Shown here: piece after piece, positions 51,301-62,952 of the stretch | How positions within the stretch are numbered: the first letter of the stretch is position 1 | How the letters are laid out: the number at the start of each line of letters is the position of its first letter | Origin: Hydractinia symbiolongicarpus | Taxonomy: Eukaryota; Cnidaria; Hydrozoa; Anthoathecata; Hydractiniidae | Direction of reading: 5' to 3' | Assembly: GCF_029227915.1 (NCBI RefSeq) | Contig: NC_079876.1 | Coordinates: 38,299,828 to 38,363,827 of the forward strand | Length of the DNA: 64,000 bases | Position numbers and translations under genes: made by a program | Notes under the pieces: model-generated | What the model was told of the DNA's origin: nothing | The model's input: the letters and a program-made list of their open reading frames with translations, nothing else | Databases searched by the model: none

Positions 51301-54300
51301 ACAGTCAATCGTTTCACTGTTAAAAGCGATGCAACCTAGTAATATCAGATAAATATCGCTAAATACATGTTGGTACGAATATGTGACCAACCGTTGTAAA
51401 TCAAACGGATTGATACTGTTAGAAAGTCAATGAAATGTAGTATTTGAAACTGTCTCTATTTCTTCAGCGCGCGATAACGGGTAGGATTGGTCCCACAGCA
51501 AAAACTGACTGATTAATTCAAATATTTAAAATGAAGCGCTACAACAGCGCCCAGTCTAATCGCTGAGGTTAGGCAATCATGTCAAATTAAGAAGAATGTT
51601 ATTTGGAGTCTAATTTTCTCATTTATCACATTGATCAGGTCACAGTCCAAAGTTAGTTCAATTAAGTCCCACAATCAATCGTTTCACAGATAAAAGCGAT
51701 GCAACCAAGTAATATCAGATAAATATCGCTAAGTACATGTTGGTACGAATATGTGGCCCAACCGTTGAAACTCAAACGGACTGACACCGTTAGAAAGTCA
51801 ATGAAATGAAGTTTTCGAAACTGTCGCTATTTCTTCAGCGCGCGATAACGGCTAGAATTGGTCCCACAGCAAAAACTGACTGATTAATCTAAACTTTTAA
51901 ATGAAGCGCTACCACAGCGCCCAGTGTAATCGCTGAGTTCCGACAATCATATCAAATTAGAAAGAATGTTACTTCTTGGAGTCCAATTGTCTCACTTATA
52001 ACATTTCTAAGGTCACAGTCCAAAATCAGTTCAATTTAGTCCCACAGTCAATCGTTTCACTGTTAAAAGCGATGCAACCTAGTAATATCAGATAAATATC
52101 GCTAAATACATGTTGGTACAAATATGTGACTCAACTGTTGTAACACAAACGGGTTGATACTGTTAGAAAGTCAATGAAATGTAGTTTTTGAAACTGTCTC
52201 TAATTCTTTAGCGCGGGATAACGGCTAGGATTGGTCCCACAGTAAAAAATCACTTATTTATCTAAATTTTTAAATGGAGCGCTACCACAGCGCCCAGTGT
52301 AATCGCTGACTTCCGGCAATCATGTCAAATTAAGAAGAATGTTATTTCTTGGAGTCCAAATGTCTCATTTATCACATTTATCAGGTCAGAGTCCAAAGTT
52401 AGTTCAATTAAGTCCCACAGTAAATCGTTTCATTGTTAAAAGCGATGCAACCTAGTAATATCAGAAGAATATCGCTAATACGAATATGTGACCCAACCGT
52501 TGTAACTCAAACGAACTGACACCGTTAGAAATTCAATGAAATGCAATTTTTGAAACTGTCGCTAATTTGTCAGCGCGCGATAACAGCTAGGATTGGTCCC
52601 CCAGTACAAATTGGCTTATTTATCTACATTTTTAAATGAAGTGCTACCCCAGCGCTAAGCGTAATCGCTGAATTCCGGCTATCAGGTCAAATTAAGAAAA
52701 ATGTTATTTCTTGGAGTCCAATTGTCAAACTTATTACATTTATAAGGTCATAGTCCAAAATCAGTTCAATTAAGTCCCACAGTCAATCGTTTCACTGTTA
52801 AAAGCGATACAACTTAGTAATATCGGTAACAATCACTAAATACATGTTGGTACGAATATGTGACGCAACTGTTGTAGTTGAAACGGACTGATACCGTTAG
52901 AAAATTAATGAAATGTAGTATTTAAAACTGTCTCTATTTCTTTAGCGCGCGCTAAGGGCTAGGATTGGTCCCACAATAAAAATTGACTTATTTATCTAAA
53001 TTTTTAAATGAAGCGCTACCACAGCGCCCAATGTAATCGCTGACTTCCGGCAATCATGTCAAATTAAGAAGAATGTTACTTCTTGAAGTCAAATTGTCTC
53101 ACTTATAACATTTATAAGGTCACAGTCCAAAATCAGTTCAATTAAGTCCCACAGTCAATCGTTCACTGTTAAAAGCGATGCAACCTAGTAATATGAAAAA
53201 CATATCGCTAAATACATGTTGGTATGAACATGTGACGCAACCGTTGTAGCTGAAGCGGATTGATACTGTTAAAAAGTCAATGAAATATAGTTTTTGAAAC
53301 TGTCGCCGATTCTTCAACGCGCAATAACGGCTAGGATTGGTCTCACAATAAAAATGACTTACTTAATTAAATTTTAAATGAAGCGCTACCACAGCGCCCA
53401 ATGTAATCGCTGACTTCCGGCAATCATGTCAAATTAAGAAGAATGTTATTTCTTAGAGTCCAATTGTCTTATTTATCACATTCATCAGGTCACAGTCCAA
53501 AGTTAGTTCAATTAAGTCCCACATTCATTCGTTTCACTGTTAAAAGCGATGCAACCTAGTAATAACAGATAAATATCGCTAAATACATGTTGGTACGAAT
53601 ATGTGACGCAACCGTTGTAACTGAAGCGAATTGATACCGTTAGTAAGTCAATGAAATGTAGTTTTTGAAACTGTCGCCATTTCTTCAGCGCGCGATAACG
53701 GCTAGGATTGGTCCCACAGTAAAAATGACTTATTTATTTAAATTTTTAAATGAAGCGCTACAACAGCGCCCAGTGCAATCGCTGAGTTTAGGCAATCATG
53801 TCAAGTTAAGAAGAATGCTATTTCTTGGAGTGTAATTTTTTCATTTATCACATTTATCAGGTCACAGACAAAAGTTAGTTTAATTATGTCCCAGAGACAA
53901 TCGTTTCACTGTTAAAAGAGGTGCAACCTAGTAATATCAGATAAATATCGCTAAATACATGTTGGTACGAATATGTGACTCAACCGTTGTAACTCAAACG
54001 GATTGATACTGTTAGAAAGTCAATGAAGTGTAGTAATTGAAACTGTCGCTATTTCTTCAGCGCGCGATAACGGCTAGGATTGGTCCCACAGCAAAAACTG
54101 ACTGATTAATCTAAACTTTTAAATGAAGCGCTACCACAGCGCCCAGTGTAATCGCTGAGTTCCGACAATCATATCAAATTAGAAAGAATGTTACTTCTTG
54201 GAGTCCAATTGTCTCACTTATAACATTTCTAAGGTCACAGTCCAAAATCAGTTCAATTTAGTCCCACAGTCAATCGTTTCACTGTTAAAAGCGATGCAAC

Positions 54301-54635
54301 CTAGTAATATCAGATAAATATCGCTAAATACATGTTGGTACGAATATGTGACGCAGCCGTTGTAACTGAAGCGGATTGATACTGTTAGAAAGTCAATGAA
54401 ATGTAGTTTTTGAAACTGTCGCTATTTCTTCAGGGCGCGATAACGGCTAGGATTGGTCCCACAGTAAAAAATGACATATTAATTTAAATTTTTAAATGAA
54501 GCGCTACAACAGCGTCCAGTGTAATCGCTGAGGTTAGGCAATCAAGTCAAATTAAGAAGAATGTTATTTGGAGTCCAATTTTCTCATTTATCACATTGAT
54601 CAGGTCACAGTCCAAAGTTAGTTCAATTAAGTGCC
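51301..54635 (+). repeat. Right-hand higher-order unit, 9 monomers (3,335 bp)
   Basis: Measured from gaccaaccgttgtaaatc at 51,386 to the next at 54,721, the unit is 3,335 bp. Monomer order: accaacc, gtggccc, ctcaactg, short-start, gtagttg, gtagctgaagc, ctgaagcgaattg/gttagtaag, gattgatactg/gaagtgtagtaattg, and gcagccg with gcgtccagtg. Three consecutive units share this scheme with losses and gains. The eighth monomer is a hybrid: a gtagtaattg left half joined to a cagcaaaaactgactg right half near 54,077-54,093. Confidence 0.75.
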
Positions 54636-57590
54636 ACAGTCAATCGTTTCACTGTTAAAAGCGATGCAACCTAGTAATATCAGATAAATATCGCTAAATA
54701 CATGTTGGTACGAATATGTGACCAACCGTTGTAAATCAAACGGATTGATACTGTTGGAAAGTCAATGAAATGTAGTATTTAAAACTGTCTCTATTTCTTC
54801 AGCGCGCGATAACGGGTAGGATTGGTCCCACAGCAAAAACTGACTGATTAATTCAAATATTTAAAATAAAGCGCTACAACAGCGCCCAGTCTAATCGCTG
54901 AGGTTAGGCAATCATGTCAAATTAAGAAGAATGTTATTTGGAGTCTAATTTTCTCATTTATCACATTGATCAGGTCACAGTCCAAAGTTAGTTCAATTAA
55001 GTCCCACAATCAATCGTTTCACAGATAAAAGCGATGCAACCTAGTAATATCAGATAAATATCGCTAAGTACATGTTGGTACGAATATGTGGCCCAACCGT
55101 TGAAACTCAAACGGACTGACACCGTTAGAAAGTCAATGAAATGAAGTTTTCGAAACTGTCGCTATTTCTTCAGCGCGCGATAACGGCTAGAATTGGTCCC
55201 ACAGCAAAAACTGACTGATTAATCTAAACTTTTAAATGAAGCGCTACCACAGCGCCCAGTGTAATCGCTGAGTTCCGACAATCATATCAAATTAGAAAGA
55301 ATGTTACTTCTTGGAGTCCAATTGTCTCACTTATAACATTTCTAAGGTCACAGTCCAAAATCAGTTCAATTTAGTCCCACAGTCAATCGTTTCACTGTTA
55401 AAAGCGATGCAACCTAGTAATATCAGATAAATATCGCTAAATACATGTTGGTACGAATATGTGACTCAACTGTTGTAACACAAACGGGTTGATACTGTTA
55501 GAAAGTCAATGAAATGTAGTTTTTGAAACTGTCTCTAATTCTTTAGCGCGGGATAACGGCTAGGATTGGTCCCACAGTAAAAAATCACTTATTTATCTAA
55601 ATTTTTAAATGGAGCGCTACCACAGCGCCCAGTGTAATCGCTGACTTCCGGCAATCATGTCAAATTAAGAAGAATGTTATTTCTTGGAGTCCAAATGTCT
55701 CATTTATCACATTTATCAGGTCAGAGTCCAAAGTTAGTTCAATTAAGTCCCACAGTAAATCGTTTCATTGTTAAAAGCGATGCAACCTAGTAATATCAGA
55801 AGAATATCGCTAATACGAATATGTGACCCAACCGTTGTAACTCAAACGAACTGACACCGTTAGAAATTCAATGAAATGCAATTTTTGAAACTGTCGCTAA
55901 TTTGTCAGCGCGCGATAACAGCTAGGATTGGTCCCCCAGTACAAATTGGCTTATTTATCTACATTTTTAAATGAAGTGCTACCCCAGCGCTAAGCGTAAT
56001 TGCTGAATTCCGGCTATCAGGTCAAATTAAGAAAAATGTTATTTCTTGGAGTCCAATTGTCAAACTTATTACATTTATAAGGTCATAGTCCAAAATCAGT
56101 TCAATTAAGTCCCACAGTCAATCGTTCACTGTTAAAAGCGATGCAACCTAGTAATATGAAAAACATATCGCTAAATACATGTTGGTATGAACATGTGACG
56201 CAACCGTTGTAGCTGAAGCGGATTGATACCGTTAAAAAGTCAATGAAATGTAGTTTTTAAAACTGTCGCCGATTCTTCAACGCGCAATAACGGCTAGGAT
56301 TGGTCTCACAATAAAAATGACTTACTTAATTAAATTTTAAATGAAGCGCTACCACAGCGCCCAATGTAATCGCTGACTTTCGGCAATCATGTCAAATTAA
56401 GAAGAATGTTATTTCTTAGAGTCCAATTGTCTTATTTATCACATTCATCAGGTCACAGTCCAAAATTAGTTCAATTAAGTCCCACAGTAAATCGTATCAT
56501 TGTTAAAAGCGATGCAACCTAGTAATATCAGAAGAATATCGCTAATACGAATATGTGACCCAAACGTTGTAACTCAAACGGACTGACACCGTTAGAAAGT
56601 CAATGAAATGTAGTTTTTGAAACTGTCGCTATTTCTTCAGCGCGCGATAAGGGCTGGGATTGGTCCCACGGTAAAGAATGACTTATTTATCTAAATTTTA
56701 AATGAAGCGCTACCACAGCGCCCAGTGTAATCGCTGAGTTCCGCAATCATGTCAAATTAAGATGATTGTTACTTCTTAGAGTCTAATTGTCTTATTTATC
56801 ACATTCATTAGGTCACAGTCCAAAGTTAGTTCAATTAAGTCCCACATTCATTCGTTTCACTGTTAAAAGCGATGCAACCTAGTAATAACAGATAAATATC
56901 GCTAAATACATGTTGGTACGAATATGTGACGCAACCGTTGTAACTGAAGCGAATTGATACCGTTAGTAAGTCAATGAAATGTAGTTTTTGAAACTGTCGC
57001 CATTTCTTCAGCGCGCGATAACGGCTAGGATTGGTCCCACAATAAAAATGACTTATTTATTTAAATTTTTAAATGAAGCGCTACAACAGCGCCCAGTGCA
57101 ATCGCTGAGTTTAGGCAATCATGTCAAGTTAAGAAGAATGCTATTTCTTGGAGTGTAATTTTTTCATTTATCACATTTATCAGGTCACAGTCAAAAGTTA
57201 GTTTAATTATGTCCCAGAGACAATCGTTTCACTGTTAAAAGAGGTGCAACCTAGTAATATCAGATAAATATCGCTAAATACATGTTGGTACGAATATGTG
57301 ACTCAACCGTTGTAACTCAAACGGATTGATACTGTTAGAAAGTCAATGAAGTGTAGTAATTGAAACTGTCGCTATTTCTTCAGCGCGCGATAACGGCTAG
57401 GATTGGTCCCACAGCAAAAACTGACTGGTTAATCTAAACTTTTAAATGAAGCGCTACCACAGCGCCCAGTGTAATCGCTGAGTTCCGACAATCATATCAA
57501 ATTAGAAAGAATGTTACTTCTTGGAGTCCAATTGTCTCACTTATAACATTTCTAAGGTCACAGTCCAAAATCAGTTCAATTTAGTCCCAC
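54636..57590 (+). repeat. Right-hand higher-order unit, 8 monomers (2,953 bp)
   Basis: From the accaacc marker at 54,721 to that at 57,674 is 2,953 bp; the cttataacatttctaagg marker gives the same offset (55,334 to 58,287). Compared with the previous unit it lacks the gtagttg and gcagccg monomers and has a second short-start monomer (cccaaacgttg near 56,550, with aagggctgggattgg). A monomer near 56,740 lacks one base (gttccgcaatc). Confidence 0.75.
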
Positions 57591-60500
57591 AGTCAATCGT
57601 TTCACTGTTAAAAGCGATGCAACCTAGTAATATCAGATAAATATCGCTAAATACATGTTGGTACGAATATGTGACCAACCGTTGTAAATCAAACGGATTG
57701 ATACTGTTAGAAAGTCAATGAAATGTAGTATTTGAAACTGTCTCTATTTCTTCAGCGCGCGATAACGGGTAGGATTGGTCCCACAGCAAAAACTGACTGA
57801 TTAATTCAAATATTTAAAATGAAGCGCTACAACAGCGCCCAGTCTAATCGCTGAGGTTAGGCAATCATGTCAAATTAAGAAGAATGTTATTTGGAGTCTA
57901 ATTTTCTCATTTATCACATTGATCAGGTCACAGTCCAAAGTTAGTTCAATTAAGTCCCACAATCAATCGTTTCACAGATAAAAGCGATGCAACCTAGTAA
58001 TATCAGATAAATATCGCTAAGTACATGTTGGTACGAATATGTGGCCCAACCGTTGAAACTCAAACGGACTGACACCGTTAGAAAGTCAATGAAATGAAGT
58101 TTTCGAAACTGGCGCTATTTCTTCAGCGCGCGATAACGGCTAGAATTGGTCCCACAGCAAAAACTGACTGATTAATCTAAACTTTTAAATGAAGCGCTAC
58201 CACAGCGCCCAGTGTAATCGCTGAGTTCCGACAATCATATCAAATTAGAAAGAATGTTACTTCTTGGAGTCCAATTGTCTCACTTATAACATTTCTAAGG
58301 TCACAGTCCAAAATCAGTTCAATTTAGTCCCACAGTCAATCGTTTCACTGTTAAAAGCGATGCAACCTAGTAATATCAGATAAATATCGCTAAATACATG
58401 TTGGTACGAATATGTGACTCAACTGTTGTAACACAAACGGGTTGATACTGTTAGAAAGTCAATGAAATGTAGTTTTTGAAACTGTCTCTAATTCTTTAGC
58501 GCGGGATAACGGCTAGGATTGGTCCCACAGTAAAAAATCACTTATTTATCTAAATTTTTAAATGGAGCGCTACCACAGCGCCCAGTGTAATCGCTGACTT
58601 CCGGCAATCATGTCAAATTAAGAAGAATGTTATTTCTTGGAGTCCAAATGTCTCATTTATCACATTTATCAGGTCAGAGTCCAAAGTTAGTTCAATTAAG
58701 TCCCACAGTAAATCGTTTCATTGTTAAAAGCGATGCAACCTAGTAATATCAGAAGAATATCGCTAATACGAATATGTGACCCAACCGTTGTAACTCAAAC
58801 GAACTGACACCGTTAGAAATTCAATGAAATGCAATTTTTGAAACTGTCGCTAATTTGTCAGCGCGCGATAACAGCTAGGATTGGTCCCCCAGTACAAATT
58901 GGCTTATTTATCTACATTTTTAAATGAAGTGCTACCCCAGCGCTAAGCGTAATCGCTGAATTCCGGCTATCAGGTCAAATTAAGAAAAATGTTATTTCTT
59001 GGAGTCCAATTGTCAAACTTATTACATTTATAAGGTCATAGTCCAAAATCAGTTCAATTAATTCCCACAGTCAATCGTTTCACTGTTAAAAGCGATACAA
59101 CTTAGTAATATCGGTAACAATCACTAAATACATGTTGGTACGAATATGTGACGCAACTGTTGTAGTTGAAACGGACTGATACCGTTAGAAAATCAATGAA
59201 ATGTAGTATTTGAAACTGTCTCTATTTCTTTAGCGTGCGCTAAGGGCTAGGATTGGTCCCACAATAAAAATTGACTTATTTATCTAAATTTTTAAATGAA
59301 GCGCTACCACAGCGCCCAATGTAATCGCTGACTTCCGGCAATCATGTCAAATTAAGAAGAATGTTACTTCTTGAAGTCAAATTGTCTCACTTATAACATT
59401 TATAAGGTCACAGTCCAAAATCAGTTCAATTAAGTCCCACAGTCAATCGTTCACTGTTAAAAGCGATGCAACCTAGTAATATGAAAAACATATCGCTAAA
59501 TACATGTTGGTATGAATATGTGACGCAACCGTTGTAGCTGAAGCGGATTGATACCGTTAAAAAGTCAATGAAATGTAGTTTTTGAAACTGTCGCCGATTC
59601 TTCAACGCGCAATAACGGCTAGGATTGGTCTCACAATAAAAATGACTTACTTAATTAAATTTTAAATGAAGCGCTACCACAGCGCCCAATGTAATCGCTG
59701 ACTTCCGGCAATCATGTCAAATTAAGAAGAATGTTATTTCTTAGAGTCCAATTGTCTTATTTATCACATTCATCAGGTCACAGTCCAAAATTAGTTCAAT
59801 TAAGTCCCACAGTAAATCGTATCATTGTTAAAAGCGATGCAACCTAGTAATATCAGAAGAATATCGCTAATACGAATATGTGACCCAAACGTTGTAACTC
59901 AAACGGACTGACACCGTTAGAAAGTCAAAGAAATGTAGTTTTTGAAACTGTCGCTATTTCTTCAGCGCGCGATAAGGGCTGGGATTGGTCCCACGGTAAA
60001 GAATGACTTATTTATCTAAATTTTAAATGAAGCGCTACCACAGCGCCCAGTGTAATCGCTGAGTTCCGCAATCATGTCAAATTAAGATGATTGTTACTTC
60101 TTAGAGTCTAATTGTCTTATTTATCACATTCATTAGGTCACAGTCCAAAGTTAGTTCAATTAAGTCCCACATTCATTCGTTTCACTGTTAAAAGCGATGC
60201 AACCTAGTAATAACAGATAAATATCGCTAAATACATGTTGGTACGAATATGTGACGCAACCGTTGTAACTGAAGCGAATTGATACCGTTAGTAAGTCAAT
60301 GAAATGTAGTCGCCATTTCTTCAGCGCGCGATAACGGCTAGGATTGGTCCCACAGTAAAAATGACTTATTTATTTAAATTTTCAAATGAAGCGCTACCAC
60401 AGCGCCCAGTGTAATCGCTGAGTTCCGGCAATCACGTCAAATTAAGAAGAATGTTATTTCTTGGATTCCAAACGTCTCATTTATCACATTTATCAGGTCA

Positions 60501-61330
60501 CAGTCCAAAGTTAGTTCAATTAAGTCCCACAGTAAATCGTTTCATTGTTAAAAGCGATGCAACCTAGTAACATCAGAAGAATATCGCTAATACGAATATG
60601 TGACCCAACCGTTGTAACTCAAACGGACTGACACCGTTAGAAAGTCAATGAAATGTAGTTTTTGAAACTGTCGCTATTTCTTCAGCGCGTGATAAGGGCT
60701 AGGATTGGTCCCACGGTAAAGAATGACTTATTTATCTAAATTTTAAATGAAGCGCTACCACAGCGCCCAGTGTAATCGCTGACTTCCGGCAATCATGTCA
60801 AATTAAGAAGAATGTTACTTCTTGAAGTCAAATTGTCTCACTTATAACATTTATAAGGTCACAGTCCAAAATCAGTTCAATTAAGTCCCACAGTCAATCG
60901 TTCACTGTTAAAAGCGATGCAACCTAGTAATATGAAAAACATATCGCTAAATACATGTTGGTATGAATATGTGACGCAACCGTTGTAGCTGAAGCGGATT
61001 GATACCGTTAAAAAGTCAATGAAATGTAGTTTTTGAAACTGTCGCCGATTCTTTAACGCGCAATAACGGCTAGGAGTGGTCTCACAATAAAAATGACTTT
61101 CTTAATTAAATTTTAAATGAAGCGCTACCACAGCGCCCAATGTAATCGCTGACTTCCGGCAATCATGTCAAATTAAGAAGAATGTTATTTCTTAGAGTCC
61201 AATTGTCTTATTTATCATATTCATCAGGTCACAGTCCAAAATTAGTTCAATTTAGTCCCACAGTCAATCGTTTCACTGTTAAAAGCGATGCAACCTAGTA
61301 ATATCAGATAAATATCGCTAAATACATGTT
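57591..61330 (+). repeat. Right-hand higher-order unit, about 10 monomers
   Basis: Starting at the accaacc marker (57,674), the order is gtggccc, ctcaactg, short-start, gtagttg, gtagctgaagc, short-start (cccaaacg), gttagtaag (with a 12-bp deletion), short-start, gtagctgaagc, then a gtaactgaagcgg monomer near 61,345. The gtaagtc and gtagctgaagc monomers are near-identical to those of the two earlier units. The repeated short-start/gtagctgaagc pair is a further local duplication. Confidence 0.7.
60305..60314 (+). other. 12-bp deletion within one monomer
   Basis: gaaatgtagtcgccatttc at 60,301-60,319 lacks the tttttgaaactg present in sister monomers near 53,655 and 56,978, which read gtagtttttgaaactgtcgcc. 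The loss removes one of the more constant parts of the unit. It is seen in one copy only, so it is either recent or was not spread. Confidence 0.8.
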
Positions 61331-61464
61331 GGTACGAATATGTGACGCAACCGTTGTAACTGAAGCGGATTGATACTGTTAGAAAGTCAATGAAATGTAG
61401 TTTTTGAAACTGTCGCTATTTCTTCAGAACGCGATAACGGCTAGGATTGGTCCCACAGTAAAAA

Positions 61465-62952
61465 ATGACATATTAATTTAAATTTTTAAATGAAGCGCTA
61501 CAACAGCGTCCAGTGTAATCGCTGAGGTTAGGCAGTCATGTCAAATTAAGAAGAATGTTATTTGGAGTCCAATTTTCTCATTTATCACATTGATCAGGTC
61601 ACAGTCCAAAGTTAGTTCAATTAAGTCCCACAATCAATCGTTTCACAGTTAAAAGCGATGCAACCTAGTAATATCAGATAAATATCGCTAAGTACATGTT
61701 GGTACGAATATGTGGCCCAACCGTTGAAACTCAAACGGACTGACACCGTTAGAAAGTCAATGAAATGAAGTTTTCGAAACTGTCGCTATTTCTTCAGCGC
61801 GCGATAACGGCTAGAATTGGTCCCACAGCAAAAACTGACTGATTAATCTAAACTTTTAAATGAAGCGCTACCACAGCGCCCAGTGTAATCGCTGAGTTCC
61901 GACAATCATATCAAATTAGAAAGAATGTTACTTCTTGGAGTCCAATTGTCTCACTTATAACATTTCTAACGTCACAGTCCAAAATCAGTTCAATTTAGTC
62001 CCACAGTCAATGGTTTCACTGTTAAAAGCGATGCAACCTAGTAATATCAGATAAATATCGCTAAATACATGTTGGTACGAATATATGACTCAACTGTTGT
62101 AACACAAACGGGTTGATACTGTTAGAAAGTCAGTGAAATGTAGTTTTTGAAACTGTCTCTAATTCTTTAGCGCGGGATAACGGCTAGGATTGGTCCCACA
62201 GTAAAAAATGACATATTAATTTAAATTTTTAAATGAAGCGCTACAACAGCGTCCAGTGTAATCGCTGAGGTTAGGCAATCATGTCAAATAAAGAAGAATG
62301 TTATTTGGAGTCCAATTTTCTCATTTATCACATTGATCAGGTCACAGTCCAAAGTTAGTTCAATTAAGTCCCACAATCAATCGTTTCACAGTTAAAAGCG
62401 ATGCAACCTAGTAATATCAGATAAATATCTCTAAGTACATGTTGGTACGAATATGTGGCCCAACCGTTGAAACTCAAACGGACTGACACCGTTAGAAAGT
62501 CAATGAAATGAAGTTTTCGAAACTGTCGCTATTTCTTCAGCGCGCGATAACGGCTAGAATTGGTCCCACAGCAAAAACTGACTGATTAATCTAAACTTTT
62601 AAATGAAGCGCTACCACAGCGCCCAGTGTAATCGCTGAGTTCCGACAATCATATCAAATTAGAAAGAATGTTACTTCTTGGAGTCCAATTGTCTCACTTA
62701 TAACATTTCTAAGGTCACAGTCCAAAATCAGTTCAATTTAGTCCCACAGTCAATCGTTTCACTGTTAAAAGCGATGCAACCTAGTAATATCAGATAAATA
62801 TCGCTAAATACATGTTGGTACGAATATGTGACTCAACTGTTGTAACACAAACGGGTTGATACTGTTAGAAAGTCAGTGAAATGTAGTTTTTGAAACTGTC
62901 TCTAATTCTTTAGCGCGGGATAACGGCTAGGATTGGTCCCACAGTAAAAAAT
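61465..62952 (+). repeat. Tandem pair of a 743-bp (2-monomer) unit
   Basis: The gtggccc + ctcaactg dimer is repeated: cttataacatttcta at 61,958 and 62,701, offset 743 bp. The joint is a hybrid monomer: left half ctcaactg type (tagcgcggg ending at 62,176), right half gcgtccagtg type (acatattaattt from 62,211). The exchange therefore happened between 62,177 and 62,210, inside gataacggctaggattgg...aaaaat, which both parents share. The parental right half is at 61,458. Confidence 0.85.
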
